Origin: UPXZ01 sp047973025
GTDB taxonomy: Bacteria > Bacteroidota > Bacteroidia > Bacteroidales > Paludibacteraceae
Direction: 5' to 3'
DNA length: 64,000 bases
NCBI GenBank assembly: GCA_047973025.1
Contig: JBKEBE010000029.1
Coordinates: forward strand, 7,277-71,276
Shown: piece after piece, positions 19,133 through 27,380 of the stretch
Numbering within the stretch: the stretch's first letter is position 1
How the letters are laid out: each line of letters starts with the position of its first letter
The notes under the pieces: model-generated
The model's database searches: none
The model's input: the letters and a program-made list of their open reading frames with translations, nothing else
What the model was told of the DNA's origin: nothing
Position numbers and translations under genes: made by a program

Positions 19133-21619
19133 TTATTCCATTTTTTGCTCCAGCATTTTTATCCAATAGCCACCGACTACGGAACGGGCTTGAAATCCCC
19201 TTTGCTCCGGCTTATCAGTCCAATACCAGTCTGACATGGGTACGCGCGTTGTCGTTTCGTTCATAAATGTATATAAGGGAGAAATGAACTGTTTGAAAGT
19301 TTCTTGATTTTCGCTCAAAGTAGCTGTCCACATAATCCAGTCAGCCTTGGTGTATGTTTCTCGATTATCCAAGGGTAATCCATACTTGTTTTGCTTAGTC
19401 AGATAATAAGCAATCTCTTTTTCGGCGACGGATTCAGGTAAAACGTTGTACTTCATCAGTTTATTCCAGATTAGGTTATATTTTTGACTCCAAGTACCGG
19501 GTTTATCGAATGTCAGCTTGTAGTGGTCGCCATCATCTGACATTTTCATCCACTCTACTGCCATTTCTTTGGCTTTATTTGTGTATTCTTTCGCAATATC
19601 CTTTTTGTTTAGTATATCCGCCAAATACCCATAAGAGGCAATACCCATAATGGCTTTAATGGATAGATTGGCATTGTGCGCGAAATGTCCGGCAAAGTCG
19701 TCTGTACAAAGCTGATGTTCCGGGTCTAATCCTTCTTTTACCAAATAGTTTGTCCAGGTAGTGAGGACATCCCAATGTTTTTCCGCGTATTTAGCGTTTC
19801 CTTCCATTGCGGCGATAGCTGCGGTAACGATTAGCATGTTTCCGGATTCTTCTATGGGCATATCTCCGCCGTAGGTTTGACCGTTGGCTATCGGATAAGT
19901 TCCTACATCATGCGCAGCGAATGGTTTAGGCCATTTACCGCTCTCACTGTAATAGAATATGTGATTTAATAATCCTTTTGCCAATTCGGGATTGTAATAA
20001 AGGAATAATGGCGATGAAGGGTAAGTAATGTCAACTGTCCCGATAGAACCGTTGCTGAAATTCTCTTTCGATAGAAAGAGCAAATCTCCGTTTGGCGCTT
20101 CTACTAACTTGTGCGCGTGGATCGCTTGCCGATAAGCCAAAGCGAGTAGCTCGGCGTATTGCCTGCCACCTGCTTCTTGCGCGTCAACAAACAACTGATT
20201 GTCAAATTTTGTACAAGCCACTATTAATGAACGATATTCCTTGTTTGCTTTCTCAAAAAGGGAAAGAATGTCTTTGTCGTTCTTCCGATTCCAGTACGGA
20301 CGAAGATTTTCATCAAAATATTGAACTGAAAAAATATCATCGTACCCAATCATGATTTTGCCGGCGGCTTTTTTATTATTTCCTGCTTGCTTGGTAAAAG
20401 CAAATCGTTGGTTGCTCTTGGTAACCGGATTATTCGCACCGGAGTTATTGCCTATAAATTCCGATCTTATTTTCCCTGCCGAACCGATGTTGAATTTTGT
20501 GTCGTTTTTTTCTGATACTAAATAAAAATATCCCCAATCAATTCGTAAATCATCCCCTTTTTTCTTTAAGACAGGCTGTTCCGTACTACCGGTTTTTAGA
20601 TAAATTAATCCGTTTTTTTCGATACTCTCCGTTTTTGCTGGTTGGTAGGGGATATTCAAAGCCCAATTTGACGCGGCTTCAAAATACAGTTCCACATCGT
20701 GATTGTTGCCGTCATTGGAATTGGTTTCGTAAGAGATGTAATTTACCGGACGAGCCAGCAAGTCTAAATCGTGCATAAGCAGTGGGGCTGTGAACGTGAG
20801 TTTTAAATCTACCGGACCACAGGTAAAACTGTAATAGGTTTGAGTAGCTTGAACATTTACCGATTTTTGAATAGCCGTTTCATTAAAATAAGAAGTGTGG
20901 TCGTCAGCGATTAATATTCCAAAATCGAGCAGTCCGTTAGCAACCGGATTGTGACAGTACGCGGCTAAGATGTTTTTACCTTTTCGAAGCGATTGGACAG
21001 CTTCATCCGATAATTTTACGATTGCATTTTTACCGGTACGGTTGCCCGTGTCGTAAACTTGTTTTCCGTTGATATAGAAAATGGCACCATCATCATGGCT
21101 ATACATCAGATACAATTCCTTTCCGGAAAAATCTTCTGTGAGTTCCACTTCGCGTCTGACCCAGATGTGTTCGTCTAACCAGTCGGTTTTCGCCATAGCT
21201 TCCGTATCTCTCGAAATGGTTCCGAACGCTCCCGGTGCCAAGGTCCATCCGTTGTCATCAAAATTTTCAGTCATCCAGTTATCAGTCGGTTTTCCGGTTG
21301 TATATTTTCCTGTCCAATTACCTTGTTCAGATGTCGGAATCACAACTTCCATTTCGGAGGTTTCTTTGCCCATAAAGCGGTAAATTTTCCCGTCCACTTT
21401 GATCACTCCCAGCAGTGGAAAGTCTTTTCCTGTCCAATGCTTTACGGAGCCATCGTATAGGTTGTCAGTAAAAGCCCATCCGCTGGTGTAGGGGTCAATA
21501 CTTATCAACGGGTACGCGGGGGCTCTTAATTCACTATCGGTAATAACCTGTTTGGTCTTTGTAGAACAGGATAATACGAGTAATGTGTATGCAAAAAAGA
21601 TTAAAATTTTTAGTTTCAT
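19133..21619 (-). CDS. Glutaminase-A-like (DUF4964/5127/4965/1793) lipoprotein, paralogue 1
   Basis: The 828-residue lipoprotein has its lipobox at LVLSC (C18). It follows the four-part layout of the fungal glutaminase A family. A short N-terminal DUF4964 opens RAPAYPLISIDPYTSGWAF and contains HWTGKDFPLLGVIKVDG. A beta-sandwich N-domain has TQTYYSFTCGPVDLKLTFTAPL. A six-hairpin helical domain contains LALAYRQAIHAHK, then LFLSKENFSNGSIGTVDITYPSSPLFL and EESGNMLI, and the tail holds WIMWTA and ARSVVGGYW. A carbohydrate-binding-like beta-sandwich is inserted at ~85-230. Despite the family name, copies inside PULs probably act on glycans; this is inference. It lies in the operon 43 bases after the sulfatase gene. 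Two paralogues are at 43627-46185 and 48823-51324. Confidence 0.85.
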   Translation of the reverse strand: MKLKILIFFAYTLLVLSCSTKTKQVITDSELRAPAYPLISIDPYTSGWAFTDNLYDGSVKHWTGKDFPLLGVIKVDGKIYRFMGKETSEMEVVIPTSEQGNWTGKYTTGKPTDNWMTENFDDNGWTLAPGAFGTISRDTEAMAKTDWLDEHIWVRREVELTEDFSGKELYLMYSHDDGAIFYINGKQVYDTGNRTGKNAIVKLSDEAVQSLRKGKNILAAYCHNPVANGLLDFGILIADDHTSYFNETAIQKSVNVQATQTYYSFTCGPVDLKLTFTAPLLMHDLDLLARPVNYISYETNSNDGNNHDVELYFEAASNWALNIPYQPAKTESIEKNGLIYLKTGSTEQPVLKKKGDDLRIDWGYFYLVSEKNDTKFNIGSAGKIRSEFIGNNSGANNPVTKSNQRFAFTKQAGNNKKAAGKIMIGYDDIFSVQYFDENLRPYWNRKNDKDILSLFEKANKEYRSLIVACTKFDNQLFVDAQEAGGRQYAELLALAYRQAIHAHKLVEAPNGDLLFLSKENFSNGSIGTVDITYPSSPLFLYYNPELAKGLLNHIFYYSESGKWPKPFAAHDVGTYPIANGQTYGGDMPIEESGNMLIVTAAIAAMEGNAKYAEKHWDVLTTWTNYLVKEGLDPEHQLCTDDFAGHFAHNANLSIKAIMGIASYGYLADILNKKDIAKEYTNKAKEMAVEWMKMSDDGDHYKLTFDKPGTWSQKYNLIWNKLMKYNVLPESVAEKEIAYYLTKQNKYGLPLDNRETYTKADWIMWTATLSENQETFKQFISPLYTFMNETTTRVPMSDWYWTDKPEQRGFQARSVVGGYWIKMLEQKME

Positions 21620-21662
21620 GGTAATGTAGTGTGATTTGATTTGTTTTTTCTAAAATTGTAAT

Positions 21663-23261
21663 TTAATCATAGCTATTTTTTGTTCGGGTACCTTTGGGTA
21701 ATACATTACATCTGATCGCCCACTCCTGCCACTGCTCAGATAGATCGTCAACAATATGCGGGTATAAATTCGCTACATCGTTCGTTTCGGTTCTGTCGTT
21801 TTTGAGATTGTACAATTGCCATTTGTTACTTCCCACTCTTGAAATAGCTTTCCAATCGTCTTTTATCACGGCACAATTATTGGAATGTTCAAAAAAATGA
21901 TATTCCAATGTAGCTTGTTTTCCGGCCGTAAGTGTTGGTAGTAAACTAACATCTTCCAAAGGCTGAATCTTATTCCCCTTATAATCCTGTGGGTATGAAA
22001 CTCCGGTGGCTTCTAAAATGGTCGGCATGATATTCAGAATGTGTCCGGTTACTTTTGTTAGTTTTCCTTTTTGAGATTTTATTTTGGCAGGCCAATGGGC
22101 AATGAATGGAGTCATTATGCCTCCTTCTGTCGCGTTGTTTTTGTATAACCGGAATGGAGTACTCGATAAATTTGCCCAACCAATTCCATAAGAAATAGCT
22201 CCGGATTTATTCGGGTCATTAATTTCAGCTTGTTTCCCACCACCAAATTCATGGTAAGGTTCCGCGCAAGCGCCATTGTCGCTTAAAAATAGGATTAAGG
22301 TATTGTCCAATTGATTGGTTTCGGATAAATAAGTGATGAGCTTACCAACGTTATAATCTACGGCATACACTTGCGCGGCATATACAGCCATTCGATAATC
22401 ACTTTCATTTTTTTGAGTTTCATCTACAAATTCCCAAGGTCTAACGCGTTCATCTCGTTCGGATAATTTAGTCCTTTTATCGAAAATTCCTAATTTTTGT
22501 TGGCGTCGGAATCTTTCTTGACGTAAGACATCCCATCCTCGCTTGTATTTGCCAACAAACTTTTCGATGTCTTCTTCTTTTGCCTGAAGTGGCCAATGTG
22601 GTGCGTTATAAGCTAAATATAGGAAAAAAGGTTCTTCATCTTTACGGCTATCGATAAAATCAATCGCTTTATCTGTAAACACGTCGGTAGAATAAAAACC
22701 CTTGGGCGCGTTGATGGTGTCAGCTCCATCAATCAAGCATCTATTCCCTTTAGGGTCAAAATAGCTGAAAGCGCCCTGGTAACTTCCATAAAATTTATCG
22801 AATCCTCTTTGCAAAGGTCTTTTATCGTACGTGTCAGATCCTAAATGCCATTTGCCCGTCATATACGTATGATAACCGGCTTCTTTGAGCACTTCAGCGA
22901 TGGTTACACAGTTTTTATTCAAAAATCCGCGATAGCCGTCAACCCCAAAATTAAAATCGTTTCCGGCTTCTGTCGTCATCATACCTACTCCGGTCTGGTG
23001 TTGATACAGTCCGGTAAGCAACGAAGCGCGGGTGGGACAACTACGCGATGTGTTGTAAAAATTTCTAAATCGAATTCCGTTTTCCGCGAGTTTGTCGATA
23101 TTGGGTGAAGGAATTTCGCCACCATAGCATCCAATATCCGAATAGCCCATGTCATCCGCTAATAGGATGATGACGTTTGGTCTTTCCGCGTGGGAGATGC
23201 TTGTGGAACTAATAAATCCGCAAAAAATACTGAAATTTAAGGAAGAAACTTTTAGTTTCAT
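21663..23261 (-). CDS. Secreted sulfatase, serine-type active site
   Basis: This S1-family sulfatase of 532 residues removes sulfate esters, probably in the periplasm, since it has a signal peptide (cleavage near SHA-E, residue 25) and no T9SS tail. Metal-binding residues are in LLADDMGYSD (D36, D37). The formylglycine site reads S-C-P-T-R-A-S-L-L-T-G with Ser74 as the residue to be converted, so it is of the serine type. Such enzymes need the radical-SAM maturase anSME, which is not in this window. Conserved TGKWHLG and FLSDNGA motifs support the family. It lies 13 bases downstream of the GH32-esterase gene and 43 bases upstream of GtaA-like paralogue 1, so the three are very likely co-transcribed. 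Confidence 0.93.
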   Translation of the reverse strand: MKLKVSSLNFSIFCGFISSTSISHAERPNVIILLADDMGYSDIGCYGGEIPSPNIDKLAENGIRFRNFYNTSRSCPTRASLLTGLYQHQTGVGMMTTEAGNDFNFGVDGYRGFLNKNCVTIAEVLKEAGYHTYMTGKWHLGSDTYDKRPLQRGFDKFYGSYQGAFSYFDPKGNRCLIDGADTINAPKGFYSTDVFTDKAIDFIDSRKDEEPFFLYLAYNAPHWPLQAKEEDIEKFVGKYKRGWDVLRQERFRRQQKLGIFDKRTKLSERDERVRPWEFVDETQKNESDYRMAVYAAQVYAVDYNVGKLITYLSETNQLDNTLILFLSDNGACAEPYHEFGGGKQAEINDPNKSGAISYGIGWANLSSTPFRLYKNNATEGGIMTPFIAHWPAKIKSQKGKLTKVTGHILNIMPTILEATGVSYPQDYKGNKIQPLEDVSLLPTLTAGKQATLEYHFFEHSNNCAVIKDDWKAISRVGSNKWQLYNLKNDRTETNDVANLYPHIVDDLSEQWQEWAIRCNVLPKGTRTKNSYD

Positions 23262-23274
23262 TTGGTCAAGAAAT

Positions 23275-26200
23275 TTAAAGTTGAATTTTTTGATTCAATG
23301 ATCCTTCTTGCGTGGTAACGGAGACAATATACACCCCTTTGCTCAGAGAAGACAAGAAAAATTCATTTTTCTGTTGAAAACCAAAATCTTTTTGCATTTT
23401 TCCGGCTATGTCAAAAATTTTTACGCCGACTTTAGTAGGATTAGCTGTTTTTATGCGCAATATTTTGCCGGTTTGAATTATATCTATTCCGTTATTATAT
23501 GCTTGTATATCATTTAGGTCCATTGGAATATCCAATTCATTTTCCCCTTTTTTCAATAGATAGTTAAAAGCAATGCTGAAGTTGAATAATGGATACGGCT
23601 TGTCATATATTATATTGTCATTTTCATCTTTTGGCTCGTACGCAGGACGCAGACTCCTGTTGTCCCTTCTGGGATAGATGTAGTTTCCGTTATCATCTTT
23701 TTTATCAATATCTACGTAGTTAAAGGCTGCCGGGTATTTATCGCTATCTCTCAAATTTCCGTGTCCTCTCGTACTCTCAGAACCGTAAATCACTTCAATG
23801 TCTTCGGTAAGCGGATTGGTACAAATGATTTCTACCGAATTTTCATTTAGTATCGATACGCTTTGGATTGTCTGATTAACTCTTCTCATGTATATTTCAA
23901 AACCGTAATTGGCTTCTTTCGGAAGTGTTTTTTCATCCAATACTAACGGTGGAACGGGGACGTGATATTGTATAATTATTCTTTTGTCATTGTTCGCATC
24001 CCTGAATATCTTTTTGGGTTGCAAAGGCTTGAAATCTTCATGCAAAATTTTGTGTTTGTAGTAAATCTTTCCAAGCATTTCTCCGTACCACCGATAGCCG
24101 TTCGCATCTAAATGCCCTCCGTAATCTGTCATAGGATAGGTAGGTCCAGTGCAGATGATGTCGTCATGTTCGTTGGATGCTTCCAACTGCGCCATTCCGA
24201 TGGAAATAGTTCTTCCTCGGGTGTATTGGGCACCGGTCTGGTAGGTGTAAAATACCGGTTTCTCGGTTTGATTGTAAATCGTCTTTACATCAGCCTGTAT
24301 GTTGTTTTTTAACTGTAGAAGCAACTGCCTGTATTCGTCTTTTGATGAAGTAGGAGATGTGCCGGGCAATAATCCGCTACCTTCAACCGTATAGTTCCAT
24401 TCGCCCTGCATCCAGAATATTGCCGGACAATAAATGGTGCTCTTGACTCTCTCGGTAGCTCTACGCCCAAACTTTAAGGTTTGCGTGAATACGTCGTACA
24501 GGTTATGAACCTGTGATTCTTTGGACAAATCTTCGATTGATTTTCCGCTGTTTCCGGTTGAAGTGGCAATAATCGAGCTTTCCAACCCCTTTTTCTGAAT
24601 GTGATTGGCTGCGCCTAAGATAGGAGTTTCAATAATGTCATTTGACATTTCAATTGCCGGATGTCCTTCAAGCGGATTAATTTCAATCATGTCATAATTT
24701 CCGTAGTTTGCCCAAACTTGTTTGCCCAGCATATAATTTCCCGGAATATTTTCTGTGGAAACATTCGTCCATGCTTCGTGTCCGGTAGATAGGCTTTGTC
24801 CATACATGATCAGATGCGTGTAATTCTTATTTTCGGCTGTTGGTTCAGCGGTTGATTTTTCCCAGATGCTTTTCATCGGATAGAGTTTGGCATTCACATT
24901 AGCGCTTCCTCCGATGGAAAAGACTTCGACTCCGTTACAGTCCAATGGTGGGTAAATCAGAGAAGAACCGACAATTGTGCGTTCGTTGGCAAATAGTTCG
25001 ACGGTATTTCGATCAACGAAAATATGCAATTTTACTTTGCCGTCGGCGATAGGTAAATTTGCCTGCTTGGAATAGCGCTGTAAATAATAGTCCGGTCCCA
25101 TCCCCGTTTTTCTTTTATCGATTGTATAAATACCGGTAATAGCGTTGTAGCTGATCCGCGTATAATATCCATCTCCGACTCGAACGTTAAATCCCACTTC
25201 AGTGGCTCCGTTCAATGTAAAATCAGCAACAATTTCATACGAATCTCCTGAAAAGTCAAGCGATTTTGTAGCATCGACAACGCTGTTTACCGGAAAGGAA
25301 GCGTCAATGTCTCGAAGTGATTCGTATTCGGTAATAGGAGTCTGTTGCAACAAATATTTTCCGGAAACGTCTTTAATCAATGATAATTCACTTTGGAGCG
25401 TGAATACACCGTTAAATACCTGATTGCCATTTTCTTTTCCTAAGTTCGGTGCTCTGAAATTCATCCAACTTATTTCAACAACGCGCTGTGGAACATCAAA
25501 GCTACTTTTGTAATAGGTTTGAGTGGCATAAGCGTCGTTCCCGAAATTCATTATCCCGTCATTTGTTGTGCCAGCTCCTTCATACTGACTATCGGGTACA
25601 AATCGCCACTTACCTTCTACCTGTTTTAGGTCTCCAACCCTGTAGTGTAACCCGCCTTTGCTGAGTACCCATTTGTGTTCATCGGGTTCTCCATTAACAA
25701 CCGGAAGCCGAAACATATCCGGGCATTCAAAATTTTGATCGGAATAGGTTGATTCATTTTGCCAGTCGATTAAATTATCCGAAGAATAGATCCGAAGGGG
25801 TCCTCCCGCAATGACCATAAACCATTTGTTTTGGTAACGAAATACCTTCGGGTCTCTGAATGCTCTGTCGAACAATGGATCTTCAGTCCAATCCAGTACG
25901 ACTCCTTCGTGTTTCTTCCAACTCCTTCCGTCTTTGCTGTACGCGATAATTACGCGTTCTCCATTGCCATCAGCGGTAATAATGGCTACAAGACCACCGG
26001 TAGCCGATTTTTTACCATCCTCTTCCAGAAACAAACCGGAAGTGTTTCCTTCGTCAACGACAGCAGACCCGGAAAACATAGTTCCATACTCGTCCGGATA
26101 AAACGCAATCGGAAGTTCTTCCCAATGTATCATATCCTTGCTTACCGAATGTCCCCAGTGCATGGGTCCCCAGTTGATACCGTGATAAAACTGGTGGAAC

Positions 26201-27246
26201 AGGTGATATTCGCCATTGTAATAAACCATCCCGTTAGGGTCGTTTGTCCAGCCCTGTTTTACCGAAAAATGGTATTGTCCGCGGTCAAATTCGTTGTAAT
26301 ACAAATCCGGACTTTTTCTGCGAATGATTATTAGACGATAAATTACTTTGGCGTTTTTGTTTTCACAACTAATCGTCGCGATGTTCGTTCCAACTTGAAG
26401 GGGTATAGTGTTGTCGGAGTAGGTAATATCATTCAATTTTACGGTCGTGATTGTAGTATTGCTTTTTTTTGAAAAATTGATTTTTACCTCTTCCGCATCA
26501 TTGCTGACATGACTAATTGAAACAAATTGTGTTGGGTCAAAAACTACGTTGTGTTCGATTGTGCCTGTTAATGCTTCTAAACCGATGTTTGTCAGTTGTG
26601 GGTCGGCTACTTCACTTAATTCGTTGAAATACAGATTCTGATACACACAGTTTGCATTCCACGAAAGCAGTCCGAGATTGTGATCGATAAACGCGTCGTT
26701 TTGTCCGTAAACCCCTCCATTGGTATAGTCTGCCGTGTTGGCTATAAGCTGTCCGTTGATTGAAAAAACGATGTGTTTCCCAATTACCGTTACGCTTAGG
26801 TGGTATTTGTTGTCGTTGGTAAGGGGTATCGTTTTTTGACTGACTAAATCAAACGCTTCTGTGCCCCGACTATTGTGTTGAAACTTAAACAGGCGGGCAA
26901 CTCCATTGTGAGCGTGTATGTTGGCGACGTACATGTTTTTTTCACCCAAATTGTTGTTGCTTCCAAGAACCAATGAAGCGGCTGATTCGTTTCGGTTGTT
27001 AAATGTAACGTCAACTTCATAGACGAAATTATAGGCTTTTGATGTGGATAGTGCAAAACCATCACCCATCCCGGAAAGATTACTATTCAATCCGTCTTCG
27101 GTAACAAGCCAAGTTCCTTTATCGAAATCTAAGGTATTTAAATTTGTTTTTAAGCCATTGGAACTGTTATCAATAGGAGCTCCCATCACTGTTAAAGCAA
27201 CGAACATAAAACAAATTGAAAAAAGCGGATGTGTTATTTTTTTCAT
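23275..27246 (-). CDS. Secreted GH32 fructosidase-type enzyme fused to an SGNH-type esterase, with T9SS sorting domain
   Basis: The 1323-residue protein has a signal peptide (~1-23). Residues ~35-215 form a LamG-like module. The GH32 catalytic part (~325-640) has WTNDPNGMVYYNGEYHLF (nucleophile Asp), FRDPKVF (transition-state stabiliser) and ECPDMF (acid/base Glu). A GH32 C-terminal beta-sandwich (~640-805) follows. Residues ~815-1065 look like an SGNH/SASA-type carbohydrate esterase: IMYGQSLSTG carries the nucleophile Ser, GNSGKS and WMQGEWN the oxyanion-hole-like stretches, and GGHLDANGYRW the Asp/His region. A T9SS sorting domain ends the protein (GVKIFDIAGKM ... KGVYIVSV). The likely roles are hydrolysis of fructosyl (levan or inulin-like) or related residues together with removal of acyl groups from one chain. 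Confidence 0.9.
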   Translation of the reverse strand: MKKITHPLFSICFMFVALTVMGAPIDNSSNGLKTNLNTLDFDKGTWLVTEDGLNSNLSGMGDGFALSTSKAYNFVYEVDVTFNNRNESAASLVLGSNNNLGEKNMYVANIHAHNGVARLFKFQHNSRGTEAFDLVSQKTIPLTNDNKYHLSVTVIGKHIVFSINGQLIANTADYTNGGVYGQNDAFIDHNLGLLSWNANCVYQNLYFNELSEVADPQLTNIGLEALTGTIEHNVVFDPTQFVSISHVSNDAEEVKINFSKKSNTTITTVKLNDITYSDNTIPLQVGTNIATISCENKNAKVIYRLIIIRRKSPDLYYNEFDRGQYHFSVKQGWTNDPNGMVYYNGEYHLFHQFYHGINWGPMHWGHSVSKDMIHWEELPIAFYPDEYGTMFSGSAVVDEGNTSGLFLEEDGKKSATGGLVAIITADGNGERVIIAYSKDGRSWKKHEGVVLDWTEDPLFDRAFRDPKVFRYQNKWFMVIAGGPLRIYSSDNLIDWQNESTYSDQNFECPDMFRLPVVNGEPDEHKWVLSKGGLHYRVGDLKQVEGKWRFVPDSQYEGAGTTNDGIMNFGNDAYATQTYYKSSFDVPQRVVEISWMNFRAPNLGKENGNQVFNGVFTLQSELSLIKDVSGKYLLQQTPITEYESLRDIDASFPVNSVVDATKSLDFSGDSYEIVADFTLNGATEVGFNVRVGDGYYTRISYNAITGIYTIDKRKTGMGPDYYLQRYSKQANLPIADGKVKLHIFVDRNTVELFANERTIVGSSLIYPPLDCNGVEVFSIGGSANVNAKLYPMKSIWEKSTAEPTAENKNYTHLIMYGQSLSTGHEAWTNVSTENIPGNYMLGKQVWANYGNYDMIEINPLEGHPAIEMSNDIIETPILGAANHIQKKGLESSIIATSTGNSGKSIEDLSKESQVHNLYDVFTQTLKFGRRATERVKSTIYCPAIFWMQGEWNYTVEGSGLLPGTSPTSSKDEYRQLLLQLKNNIQADVKTIYNQTEKPVFYTYQTGAQYTRGRTISIGMAQLEASNEHDDIICTGPTYPMTDYGGHLDANGYRWYGEMLGKIYYKHKILHEDFKPLQPKKIFRDANNDKRIIIQYHVPVPPLVLDEKTLPKEANYGFEIYMRRVNQTIQSVSILNENSVEIICTNPLTEDIEVIYGSESTRGHGNLRDSDKYPAAFNYVDIDKKDDNGNYIYPRRDNRSLRPAYEPKDENDNIIYDKPYPLFNFSIAFNYLLKKGENELDIPMDLNDIQAYNNGIDIIQTGKILRIKTANPTKVGVKIFDIAGKMQKDFGFQQKNEFFLSSLSKGVYIVSVTTQEGSLNQKIQL

Positions 27247-27380
27247 GATTTGATCTTTTTTTAGGAAAATTGTTTTGCTTTTCCGTGTAAAATCATTTTG
27301 GAATTTGAATCCCTGTAATGATTATAGCCGTCTTTAGCCTGTAAATTGGATTTGTAAATTCAAGCGGAACAAAAGAAAGA

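Noticed and set aside
19133..21619. Taking the glutaminase A name as the function
   Set aside because: The family name comes from a fungal enzyme; three copies in a glycan locus with sugar-binding-like modules make a plain glutaminase role doubtful.
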